A stretch of 8,445 nt of DNA from positions 1-8,445 of the forward strand of contig DMCZ01000206.1 in the NCBI GenBank assembly GCA_003446655.1. Reading direction: 5' to 3'. Made by a program: the position numbers and the translations under genes. The stretch comes from Thauera sp. (GTDB lineage Bacteria; Pseudomonadota; Gammaproteobacteria; Burkholderiales; Rhodocyclaceae). Shown here piece after piece: positions 1 through 6,971 of this stretch. The notes beneath the pieces are model-generated. The model was not told where the DNA came from and did not search any database. It was given only the letters and a program-made list of their open reading frames with translations. Each line of letters opens with the position of its first letter. The first letter of the stretch is position 1.

Positions 1-3000
1 CAGGCTGAGCCGACACTATCTGAGGAGCCTGATCCAGCGGAGCGGTTTCGCTGGGTCGCAATGGTTCACTGTCGTCGGAGGTAGCAATGCCACCCATCTG
101 CTGGTCGACCCATTCGCGCACCACCGTCAGTTCCTGAGCCAAAGGGGCCGACTCGGTAAGGTCCTGGTACAACTCGGCCAGCACACGCTGGGTAGCGGCA
201 TCCGGTGTCCAATGACCGTGCCGCTGCGCCTGGATCAGACGCTCGATCGTCTGCGCATAAGCCTGAGGATGGGTACGCATCCATTCAGGCACAGCAAGTT
301 TGTGTCGATCCTGAACGAGCACCTCGTAAAAGGTCTGCCACTGGTCAGGTCGCACAACCCCTTCGGTCACACTTTGCCAGCCCCAGGCGTGCTGCACAGC
401 TTTAAGGACCTGCAAAGTACCGGCATAGCCTTCTGCCTTCAACGCACGCACCCAGCCAGGGTGGTGATAGCGCGCCTGCATTTCAACAGCGACGCTTTGC
501 GCTGCAGTCTGAGTGTGGGGTTCGTTGGCGTTTTGCAGCTGATTGACGTATAGCGGCAAGGGTTGCTCCCGACCTGCGCTACGTGCTGCCGCTGCCAAGC
601 CGCCCAGATACTGGAAGGCGTCATCGGAAGTCACCATGCCGTAGAGGTGCGAACTGCGGGAGAGTAATGCTGCGTCGGTCCGGCGCAACTGTGACGCCAA
701 GGCCGCAGCGGCCTGAGCTTCGCCGACCCCATCGACCGGTTCGCCACCCAGGTAAGGCTGGCTCATTCGGCGCAAGAAGAGTTCGCCCAGTCTTTCGTCC
801 TGTACTTGCAGATCGTTGTGTTGGACGGCTGCATCGATGCCCGTGCCATAGTCGCCAACCGGGTTGCCGAATACCCGAGCCTGACCCAGAAGGCTCGCCT
901 GTGCAGCTGGCAATCCTTGACGAATCAACTCATCGGTCACCGCTTTGCTGTGGTTGCTCACTACGCCGTCGGGCTCAGCGGTGCGGACCCGTGCCACGGC
1001 TGTGTCGATCAGAGCCATCAGTGCCGCAAACTGGTCACGGTACGAGCCGGTCACACTAAGCAGCACATCGACCCTGGGGCGACCCAGCGTAGCGGTATCG
1101 ATGAGCTCGATGTCCCGGGGACGACCACTGGCGTCCCAAATGGGGCGTACCCCCAAAGCCACCAGCGCCTGTGCTTCCATTACGCCTTGGTGGCGCAAGG
1201 TTTCACCCGCCCATAGAGACAGGGCCAGGCGCTGCGGCATCTGCCCACCGTGCTCAGCCTGCCACTGGCTGAGCCAGTGTTCGAACATCAGCTCGGCCGC
1301 AGCATAGGCCTGAGGTGTGGGTAGGCGGCTGGGGTCCAGGCCGGTTAAGTTACGGCCGGTGGGTAGGCTGTCGGGATTGCGGATGGGGTCACCGCCGTAA
1401 GCGGCCTCAACGAAACGTCCTTCGAGCGCAGCCAATAACGCAGGCATTTCACGCTCTTGGGCTAGTTTTCGGTCCAACGCTTGCGCTTGCTCCGCCAAAT
1501 CACGCAATGCCTCTGCATCGATACCATGCACAGCCGCGCGATTGGGGACTGAGGTGGTGCCGGCCTCAGCGCGCAGATCCAGTCGGCTTGCCGCTTCAGC
1601 GTCCTGGAGTGCCACCTGCAACCATCGCATCGGCCGCGAGTCGCTGATCTGCTGTTGATCCATCAGGAAGGTTTCATCGACATCCTCCCCCAGCGCATCG
1701 AGCAAAGGCGTACGCAGGCTTTGTAATACGGTTTGCCGACGCAGAGCTTCGTCGGGCACACGCCCAAACACTGCCAACCCCTGCGGTTGACTGCTGTGTG
1801 CCAACTGGTCCAGCCACGGGTGCAAGGCCTCAAGAAAGCTATCCAGATCAGCACGAACCTGCGCTTCGGGCCACTTCAGATCATGGTGCAAACGCTCGCT
1901 AACGATCAATCCGACCAGTTGCTCGCCAATCGTTTGCTTGACTGCGCCCTCGTCTGCTATCGACCACTCATGCATCAGCTCATGCAGTCGTCCCATGTCA
2001 GGTGACAGACCAGTGGTGGCCAGTACCGGGGTGCGGTGGCTCAGGAGCAGCGCACGGCCACGACGCTTGGCGGTCAGGGCCTCACCCAGGTTGTCGACGA
2101 TGTACGGGTAAATGACCGGCACATCGCCCAAAGGTAGCAGTGCGTCATCTAATATATCCAGTCCCCGGGCCTTGCCTGGCGCCCATTCCTGGGTGCCGTG
2201 GGTGCCGAAATGAATCAGCGCGTCGGCCTGCCGGGCCCAGAGATACACGGCCAGATAATGGTGCGACAGCGGCTGGCGGCTGCGATGCATGAAGGGATTC
2301 TGGCCAAAGTACAGGGTTTCTTCGCGTGGCGGCTGCGGCAGCACCGACAGGTGACCGACCTGCAGCCGAGGAATTACAAACACCGACTCGCCCTTCCACT
2401 GGACGACGTAGCGGCTTTGCTCGGGCTCGCCCCAGCGCTCGACAATGCGCGCTCGCACCTCCGGGGCTTGAGCGTTCCACCAGTGGCGATAAGTGCTCAG
2501 CGGGAGGGCGGCTGCCTGGTCGTTAGCCAGCAGGGCCGGCAAGTCTGCATCGGGATAATAGGCCCGCAGCAATGGCGGAAGTTGAGCCACCCAGTCTGCT
2601 TCTGCCACGGTACGGGTCGAGTAGCCAGCCTGCCCGAGCGCCTCGCTGACTGCTTCCAGGCTGCGCGGCACGTTCAGGAACGAAGCCCCAAAATTGCTGC
2701 CGCCTGGTGGGTAGTTATAAACCATGGCGGTTACACGCTTGTCCGCAGCGGGGGTGATACGCAAGGCAAGCAGCCTGCGAGCCTTGGCGGCAACTGCCTG
2801 AGCCTGGCGCTCAATCAGTTCGACACGACCATCGTCAGCATGGGCGACGACTAGCATCGGGTCGATGGCCCCTGTTGCCTCAGGCTGCACGTAATAGAAC
2901 GGCGTATCCGAGAGCCGCAAACCGGTGGCATCTGCCTTCCAGGTGGCTGTGTCGCCGTGTCGGTACGGTTGAGTAGTCAGTACAGGGACGTCCCAGGCCT

Positions 3001-3940
3001 GAAACAACGTCTGCAAAGCCTGGGCTTGCGAAGTGAGTTGATGCAGGACCAGCAAGCGTGGATGAGGCGCGGCAGGCCGAGCATCAACCGAAGGCATGCT
3101 CAGCAGGTCGCGCAGACCGTCTGCGCTGAGTTGCTGGCCAAATACCGCGTATGCGAACAGCCCTTGCTGACGGAACAACTGCAACCAACGGTCTAGCCAC
3201 TGAGTTTCGCCGTTGATGAAATGGTGACGGTGAACGAGCACTGCCACAGACGGCAGACCTTTTAGCGCCGCTTGTTGCGCTTGCCAGCTGCTGAGCGCCT
3301 GGGCATTGCTCAAGAAGTCGGGCAGCTCAGGGTGATATATGCCACTGAGCGGCCAAGGCTGTGGCGCTGGCAGGCTCTCGACCGCTTTGGCCTCTGCCCA
3401 GCCAGCACGACCTTTGGCATCGTGCCAGGCTTTGGCCAAGATCATCGCGGCACGGGTGTTGCGCTCACCACCCGCACGAAGATACTCCGCTGCCTTGGCG
3501 GCAAACTCTCCCTGTCCAGACGACAGGCCTCCCCCTTCCGGTCCCACCCAGACCACACCGCCAGGGTGCTGTTGCTCATGCGCTTGCAGCAAATCGCCCA
3601 GCAAGCCGTCCAGCTTTGCAACGGCAGTTGCGTGTGGTGCATCTACCCACACCAGATCGGCACGGGCCAGTGCCAGTGTGGCGTTGGCACGCTGTGCATC
3701 GCGCTGCGCAGGCTGATCTTGTAGCGGGTGCTCAAGATGCTGCACCGTCCACCCATGCTCAGCACCCAAGCGCTTTACCAGTGCCGTGCGTCCAGCGGGA
3801 GTGATGTCGGCGGTTACCCAGAGCAGTTGCCGAGCGTGCACTGGCATAGCCGAGCTCAAGACCAAAATGCATGTCCAGAACCACAGCCGTGCGGTACGCC
3901 CTGTCTCTTTGACCGAGCAGGCGATGCGCTGCATATTCAT
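1..3940 (-). CDS. cobN: CobN-family cobaltochelatase subunit, exported form, C-terminus cut by window edge
   Basis: An uninterrupted frame of 1313 codons runs from an ATG at 3940 down to position 2 with no stop, so the C-terminus lies outside the window. CobN is the large metal- and tetrapyrrole-binding subunit of aerobic cobaltochelatase, related to BchH/ChlH. Family landmarks seen by eye: YNYPPGGSN-FGA at residues 408-419, HFGTHGTQEW at 577-586 followed by a YPYIVDNLGE-AxTAKRRG stretch, and VTGSYRDQF at 963-971 followed by the conserved C-terminal CobN region. Residues 1-36 look like a signal peptide: positive n-region, hydrophobic core LWFWTCILVLSS, cleavage probably after VHA (A36). Ordinary biosynthetic CobN is cytosolic, so this paralogue probably works in the periplasm or at the membrane. 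The last 30 residues are an acidic, Pro-rich linker. The start overlaps the stop of the DUF2149 gene (TGATG), implying translational coupling. Family assignment is firm; metal and substrate are inferred. Confidence 0.93.
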   Translation of the reverse strand, partial: MNMQRIACSVKETGRTARLWFWTCILVLSSAMPVHARQLLWVTADITPAGRTALVKRLGAEHGWTVQHLEHPLQDQPAQRDAQRANATLALARADLVWVDAPHATAVAKLDGLLGDLLQAHEQQHPGGVVWVGPEGGGLSSGQGEFAAKAAEYLRAGGERNTRAAMILAKAWHDAKGRAGWAEAKAVESLPAPQPWPLSGIYHPELPDFLSNAQALSSWQAQQAALKGLPSVAVLVHRHHFINGETQWLDRWLQLFRQQGLFAYAVFGQQLSADGLRDLLSMPSVDARPAAPHPRLLVLHQLTSQAQALQTLFQAWDVPVLTTQPYRHGDTATWKADATGLRLSDTPFYYVQPEATGAIDPMLVVAHADDGRVELIERQAQAVAAKARRLLALRITPAADKRVTAMVYNYPPGGSNFGASFLNVPRSLEAVSEALGQAGYSTRTVAEADWVAQLPPLLRAYYPDADLPALLANDQAAALPLSTYRHWWNAQAPEVRARIVERWGEPEQSRYVVQWKGESVFVIPRLQVGHLSVLPQPPREETLYFGQNPFMHRSRQPLSHHYLAVYLWARQADALIHFGTHGTQEWAPGKARGLDILDDALLPLGDVPVIYPYIVDNLGEALTAKRRGRALLLSHRTPVLATTGLSPDMGRLHELMHEWSIADEGAVKQTIGEQLVGLIVSERLHHDLKWPEAQVRADLDSFLEALHPWLDQLAHSSQPQGLAVFGRVPDEALRRQTVLQSLRTPLLDALGEDVDETFLMDQQQISDSRPMRWLQVALQDAEAASRLDLRAEAGTTSVPNRAAVHGIDAEALRDLAEQAQALDRKLAQEREMPALLAALEGRFVEAAYGGDPIRNPDSLPTGRNLTGLDPSRLPTPQAYAAAELMFEHWLSQWQAEHGGQMPQRLALSLWAGETLRHQGVMEAQALVALGVRPIWDASGRPRDIELIDTATLGRPRVDVLLSVTGSYRDQFAALMALIDTAVARVRTAEPDGVVSNHSKAVTDELIRQGLPAAQASLLGQARVFGNPVGDYGTGIDAAVQHNDLQVQDERLGELFLRRMSQPYLGGEPVDGVGEAQAAAALASQLRRTDAALLSRSSHLYGMVTSDDAFQYLGGLAAAARSAGREQPLPLYVNQLQNANEPHTQTAAQSVAVEMQARYHHPGWVRALKAEGYAGTLQVLKAVQHAWGWQSVTEGVVRPDQWQTFYEVLVQDRHKLAVPEWMRTHPQAYAQTIERLIQAQRHGHWTPDAATQRVLAELYQDLTESAPLAQELTVVREWVDQQMGGIATSDDSEPLRPSETAPLDQAPQIVSAQP

Positions 3941-4275
3941 CACGGCGTCGCCCCGGGCGTCGGTGCCGTGCCCTGTTCGGGGACATAGACGATGCTACCG
4001 TCACGCAGACGGTAGGCTACCCCCGCGCGTACGCCCTGACCTTCAAGCGTCTGGCCACTTCCCTGGTAGCGAACCGGCTCGCCCGCTTCCGTCAGGGTGA
4101 GTTCCACGGGTGCGTTATCGGCTGGGGTTGCCTGCGCGGACGCGGGCGTCCCGCTGAGCTTCACCGCCGCCAAAAGTGCCACCACCAGTACGAGAAACAC
4201 ATCGACCAGGTTGACCGCCGACAACATCGGGTCATCGTCGTCAGGCTCGAAAACGCTGAAATGCCGCAAGCTCAT
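3940..4275 (-). CDS. DUF2149 protein, ExbD-like motor subunit
   Basis: This 111-residue protein has an acidic N-terminus with the run EPDDDDPM (residues 10-17), then one transmembrane helix at about residues 22-40 reading NLVDVFLVLVVALL. It ends in a small soluble domain (about 57-104) that would face the periplasm. The acidic start, the NLVDV motif and the single helix match DUF2149. The Asp in the helix (D25) sits where ExbD/TolR carry their protonatable Asp, so a role as the partner of an ExbB-like proton channel is a reasonable inference. A GGAGG ribosome binding site lies 7 nt before the ATG. The start overlaps the end of the upstream channel gene by four bases (ATGA), and the stop overlaps the cobN start. 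The protein is shorter than a typical ExbD (about 140 residues), with a short periplasmic part. Its partner protein may be the exported CobN. Confidence 0.88.
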   Translation of the reverse strand: MSLRHFSVFEPDDDDPMLSAVNLVDVFLVLVVALLAAVKLSGTPASAQATPADNAPVELTLTEAGEPVRYQGSGQTLEGQGVRAGVAYRLRDGSIVYVPEQGTAPTPGATP

Positions 4276-4736
4276 GTCTGGGCCTCCAGCCTTTGACGCG
4301 CAGCCAGCAACTCAATCAACAGCCAACGCCTGCGCACTGAATACAGCACCAATCCGATGGAGGCCGCAGCCAGGGCCATAACGACCCCAGCAAACGCATC
4401 GCTAAACACGGATAGCGCGGCTTGACCTTCCCCGCTGGCCACACCCTGTAAGGCAGGCCCCAGCGGAATCATGGTGGCAATCAGGCCCAACATGGGAGTA
4501 ACGCGACTCAGCAGGCGTAGGGGCTCGATCTGCCCAAGCGCCTGTAACTCCAGAGTTTGCAAATCGGTTTCCGGGGCTGGACGCAATAATGTGTAGCCTG
4601 GCACTCGGCGACGTTGCCACGCCTGAACCAATATCACACCGCTCATCCAGAGTGCGTAGGCAAAAGCTAAAGCCAGCAGCCACAGCACTGGCAGCAACAG
4701 CCATTGCACGATTTGTTGAAAACTCGCCTCTAGCAT
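4272..4736 (-). CDS. MotA/TolQ/ExbB-type proton channel protein
   Basis: A 154-residue membrane protein with three predicted transmembrane segments: about residues 11-38, 81-97 and 113-133. The core RVTPMLGLIATMIPLGPAL (78-96) and the following SDAFAGVVMALAAASIGLVLYS stretch (112-133) are the conserved helices of the MotA/TolQ/ExbB family, which forms proton-driven motor stators in the inner membrane. It is small compared with ExbB (about 240 residues) because the cytoplasmic loop between helices 1 and 2 is short. An excellent ribosome binding site (AAGGAGG) lies just before the ATG, 9 bp after the upstream gene ends. The four-base overlap with the DUF2149 gene supports a two-component ExbB/ExbD-like motor. 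The motor probably energises either the CobN protein or an outer-membrane receptor not seen here. Family assignment is strong; the driven partner is inferred from the operon. Confidence 0.88.
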   Translation of the reverse strand: MLEASFQQIVQWLLLPVLWLLALAFAYALWMSGVILVQAWQRRRVPGYTLLRPAPETDLQTLELQALGQIEPLRLLSRVTPMLGLIATMIPLGPALQGVASGEGQAALSVFSDAFAGVVMALAAASIGLVLYSVRRRWLLIELLAARQRLEAQT

Positions 4737-4745
4737 GACCCCTCC

Positions 4746-5303
4746 TTAGAAAACGACAGCCGGAAAGCGCGGCCGTACGGTGACCGTCTTGCGACCTTTG
4801 GGACCTTTCCATTGCAGTCGCAACTGCTTTAATCCTGGATGACCCTCGAAGGCCGTAAAGCTGATCGACTGCAATTCGTCGGGCTGCTCACAGCGGTAAC
4901 TCAGTCGCAGGCGCAGGTTCTCAATCTCCGGCCCTTGGTCGGTAAGCTCCGGGCTCACCTGGCTAGCGGTCACCACACATTGGGCACCTGCGGTAGGTGC
5001 AATGAAACGCTCGGGTTGCTTAAGGCGCTCACGTAGGGCCCGCAACACCGTCAGTTGATCAGCGCCTTGGGGTGGATGATCGAAGCCCAGTAGGCTCTCC
5101 AACGGGAGGTCGAATTCGGCTGTGAGCAATGTGCCATCGGCTTGCATCCGCACCGTACCGTGACCGTGGGTATGGTTACCGTGAGCATGAACAGAGCATG
5201 TGGCCGCAGTAAGGCAAGCCAAGACGCAGGCGCGCACGACGGCCGCCCGGTGAGGGGAAAACAGATGCATGATGATTTGGATGAAGAAAACCCGAACCGC
5301 CAT
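4746..5303 (-). CDS. DUF2796/ZrgA-family secreted metal-binding protein
   Basis: First gene of the operon, 185 residues from the longest ATG. A second ATG at 5270 (residue 12) gives a more typical signal peptide, with hydrophobic core VVRACVLACLTAATC and likely cleavage after VHA (residue 40). Neither start has a clear ribosome binding site. The mature protein opens with a His-rich segment, HGNHTHGHG (41-49), a probable metal-binding arm. It continues with features of the DUF2796/ZrgA family: a TAEFDLPLESLLGFDHPP motif (61-78), two Cys (109 and 138) able to form a disulfide, and a mostly beta C-terminal half. ZrgA has been tied to zinc acquisition with the ZnuABC system in Vibrio. Here the gene sits beneath a cobalamin riboswitch and beside cobN, so the ligand could be cobalt. 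It probably captures or passes metal in the periplasm. The family call is good; the metal is open. Confidence 0.85.
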   Translation of the reverse strand: MAVRVFFIQIIMHLFSPHRAAVVRACVLACLTAATCSVHAHGNHTHGHGTVRMQADGTLLTAEFDLPLESLLGFDHPPQGADQLTVLRALRERLKQPERFIAPTAGAQCVVTASQVSPELTDQGPEIENLRLRLSYRCEQPDELQSISFTAFEGHPGLKQLRLQWKGPKGRKTVTVRPRFPAVVF

Positions 5304-5326
5304 CCCCGACGGTCTATGGGCAAACA

Positions 5327-5346
5327 GCGCTGCTCGAAGACAGCGC
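5327..5346 (-). promoter_or_regulatory. Hairpin between riboswitch and first gene (possible expression platform)
   Basis: On the minus strand GCGCTG and CAGCGC form a perfect 6-bp stem around an 8-nt loop, 9 nt after the closing riboswitch element. It is followed by TGTTTG, which is too poor a T-run for a confident intrinsic terminator. It could be a weak attenuator or part of a structure that hides the start region of the first gene. Its position fits an expression platform, but its mechanism cannot be decided by eye. Confidence 0.4.
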
Positions 5347-5354
5347 CCCGTAGT

Positions 5355-5577
5355 TGGCCGGTATCCGGGCTAATGGAAGCAACCTTCATCGCCTTCCCGA
5401 TGAGCTGAAAGCGTCACCAGTGGCTGTTGAGATGAAAGCTAGTCCGACCGCACTTTCCGTGCGAGGACTGTCCACTTACCGTTGCGGGGGCAGCGCTGGT
5501 TAGAAACACGGCATGTGACGGTTTCCCCCAGCTTCCCGTTGAACCGCTACATGTGAATCACGCAGCGAGCACCAACA
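5355..5577 (-). promoter_or_regulatory. Cobalamin (adenosylcobalamin-type) riboswitch
   Basis: Read on the minus strand, the leader of the ZrgA-type gene shows the cobalamin riboswitch landmarks in the right order. A GGGAA element lies at 5537-5533. The B12 box GCTGCCCCCGCAACGGTAAG lies at 5494-5475. A variable stem (CGCACGGAAAGTGCG) lies at about 5465-5450, followed by the CACTGG element near 5422-5417, GGGAAGGCG at 5398-5390 and the closing AGCCCGGATACCGGCC at 5371-5356. The aptamer ends about 50 nt before the first ATG of the operon. Riboswitches of this class normally lower expression when cobalamin is abundant. The four genes downstream are therefore expected to be repressed by B12. The 5' boundary is approximate. 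Confidence 0.93.
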
Positions 5578-5584
5578 TGCGAAA

Positions 5585-5615
5585 ATGGTAGCACATAGTT
5601 ATCGAGCAGCAGCAA
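5585..5615 (-). promoter_or_regulatory. Weak candidate promoter for the riboswitch operon
   Basis: On the minus strand a TTGCTG hexamer (5615-5610) and a TACCAT hexamer (5590-5585) are separated by 19 bp, just upstream of the expected 5' end of the riboswitch. Each matches the sigma-70 consensus at only four positions and the spacing is long. The location is right but the match is poor. No palindromic AT-rich Zur-like operator was seen here. Confidence 0.25.
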
Positions 5616-5969
5616 GGGTTGAGGGCACAGCTAGATAACCAACAACCACAACCGCCGGACACGCCATCAAACTGACCGCGTTCTGCGCGAAGCGGTCGCT
5701 CGCGCGGCGGTTGTTCCTTTTGTCCGAACAGCAGCTACTGGCCGGACTGAGACGTCTGCCCCTCCCCGCACCACGGCGAACCATCTGCAACCGTCTCGAC
5801 TCGACCCTAGACCACAGATGACGGTCGTCCGCGCGCCCTCTTTCGGTCTGCTCTCTGGGCGGAGCCGCCACTCGACGCGGTCGCTCACGGGCAGCAGCCC
5901 GGCCATCTTCGCGTCAAGTCCTGGCGCGCAGGATACCGATAGAGCCTCTCGTGTACATCCTCGGCACCC

Positions 5970-6018
5970 CGCAAGCGAAATTACTTGCGTGATTCGGAGA
6001 GCAGGCGCTATCTCCGAA
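5970..6018. terminator. Two tandem hairpins downstream of the LysR gene
   Basis: The first inverted repeat, TTCGGAGA/TCTCCGAA (5993-6000 and 6011-6018), is a perfect 8-bp stem with a 10-nt loop, about 40 nt past the LysR stop. The second, CGCAAG/CTTGCG (5970-5975 and 5984-5989), is a 6-bp stem with an 8-nt loop. Neither is followed by a good T-run on either strand, so intrinsic termination is uncertain. They may instead protect the 3' end of the mRNA or bind a protein. Confidence 0.35.
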
Positions 6019-6057
6019 CGAAAACTGTCTGCGATTGCAGCGCCATCAACCGACCAA

Positions 6058-6963
6058 CTATGCCGCTTCGCTCGCCAGTTGCTCGACCAGGAAGTTGATG
6101 AACGTCCTGACCCGGGCAGGCAGATTCTTCTTGCTCGGGTAGTAGGCGTAGAGATCCGCGCTCGGCAGCGTGAACTCGGGAAGAAGTCGCCGCAGCCGGC
6201 CGCTTTCCAGGTGCTTGATCACATCCCACTCCGAACGAATGACGATGCCCTGACCGTCCAGCGCCCAGCCCTGGACGATGTCGCCATCGTTACTGGACAG
6301 GGCGCCATGGACCTTGACGATCTCGGTGCGCCCGTCGAAGAGGAAGCGCCACACGCCATACGCATCGTCGTTCTGCCGATGGACGATGCAGCGGTGCCGG
6401 GTCAGATCGTCGAGCTTCCTCGGCGTGCCGTGTTTTTCCAGGTAGGCGGGTGAGGCGCAGAGAAAGCGCCGATTCGACATGATCCGGCGCGCATTGATCC
6501 GGTTGTCCGGCAACTCCCCAAACCGCACCGCGAGGTCGAAGCCCTTCTCGATCAGATCGATCGGACGATCCGTGACCTCCAGTTGCACCTCCACATCGGG
6601 ATGCCGGGCGGTGAAGGTCGAGACGAGCGGCGCGATCACGGTCCGGCCAAATCCGAGCGGCGCGTTGACGCGCAGGCGTCCGCGCGGCGCGTGGCCGTTC
6701 CCCGAGACGATTTCGTCCAACTCCCGCAGCTCGTCGATCAGGCGGCTCGCATGCTGGAGGTAGATCTCCCCCTCGGGCGTCAGGCTGATCTTGCGCGTGC
6801 TGCGATTGAGCAGTCGCGCACCGATGCGCTTTTCCATCGCCGCCAAGCGCATCGTGGCGGCCGGGGGCGTGATGTCGAGCGCCCGCGCGGCCGCCGATAG
6901 GCTGCCCAGCCGGTTCAGCAGCACGAAGAACTCGAGCTCCGAGAAGCTTGCAGTCTTAAGCAT
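6058..6963 (-). CDS. LysR-type transcriptional regulator, divergent from tartrate dehydratase
   Basis: A 301-residue protein of the usual LysR length. The N-terminal winged helix-turn-helix spans about residues 5-64: FFVLLNRLGSLSAAARALDI, then the recognition helix region PPAATMRLAAMEKRIGARLL and NRSTRKISLTPEG. A linker helix follows, then a periplasmic-binding-fold effector domain from about residue 93 (RGRLRVNAPLGFGR) to 295. The domain style resembles the DmlR-like subgroup, which often controls organic-acid catabolism. The gene is transcribed away from the dehydratase gene with 107 bp between their starts, the classic LysR arrangement, so it most likely activates that gene in response to tartrate or a related diacid. 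No ribosome binding site lies close to its ATG, but a dyad overlaps the start codon and suggests autoregulation. The family is certain; target and effector are inferred from position. Confidence 0.93.
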   Translation of the reverse strand: MLKTASFSELEFFVLLNRLGSLSAAARALDITPPAATMRLAAMEKRIGARLLNRSTRKISLTPEGEIYLQHASRLIDELRELDEIVSGNGHAPRGRLRVNAPLGFGRTVIAPLVSTFTARHPDVEVQLEVTDRPIDLIEKGFDLAVRFGELPDNRINARRIMSNRRFLCASPAYLEKHGTPRKLDDLTRHRCIVHRQNDDAYGVWRFLFDGRTEIVKVHGALSSNDGDIVQGWALDGQGIVIRSEWDVIKHLESGRLRRLLPEFTLPSADLYAYYPSKKNLPARVRTFINFLVEQLASEAA

Positions 6964-6970
6964 TACTTAA
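6956..6970. promoter_or_regulatory. LysR-type operator candidate (T-N11-A dyad) over the regulator's start
   Basis: TTAAG and CTTAA form an inverted repeat with a 5-bp spacer. Within it T6957 and A6969 give the T-N11-A form recognised by LysR-type regulators. The dyad covers the regulator's start codon (6961-6963), where binding would block its own expression. The match is short, so chance remains possible. Confidence 0.45.
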
Positions 6971-6971
6971 T

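Larger units (their letters stand above)
5578..6057. other. Spacer without a supported gene
   Basis: About 480 bp lie between the riboswitch and the end of the LysR gene. Short open frames on both strands have no recognisable domains, no convincing ribosome binding sites and biased Arg/Ser/Ala-rich translations typical of chance frames in GC-rich DNA. The stretch holds several inverted repeats: GACCGC/GCGGTC at 5674-5697, with an added TTC/GAA extension and one bulge, and the two hairpins listed separately. The 5640-5910 part gives me a vague impression of dispersed non-coding sequence seen between pseudomonad genes, but I cannot show that. It may be the junction between two independently inherited modules. 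Confidence 0.55.

Noticed and set aside
2198..2854. Plus-strand open frame of 218 codons
   Set aside because: It lies wholly opposite the cobN frame, which shows recognisable CobN motifs; its translation has no domain features.
5051..5389. Minus-strand open frame starting inside the riboswitch
   Set aside because: It begins in the GGGAAGGCG region of the aptamer and runs out of frame through the ZrgA-type gene; best explained as a shadow.
5578..5660. Possible Zur operator upstream of the metal operon
   Set aside because: I looked for an AT-rich palindrome of the Zur type because of the ZrgA link, but saw none; the riboswitch explains regulation better.
5818..6453. Plus-strand open frame of 211 codons
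   Set aside because: Its second half is antisense to the LysR gene and its first half is spacer; it has no ribosome binding site or recognisable motif.
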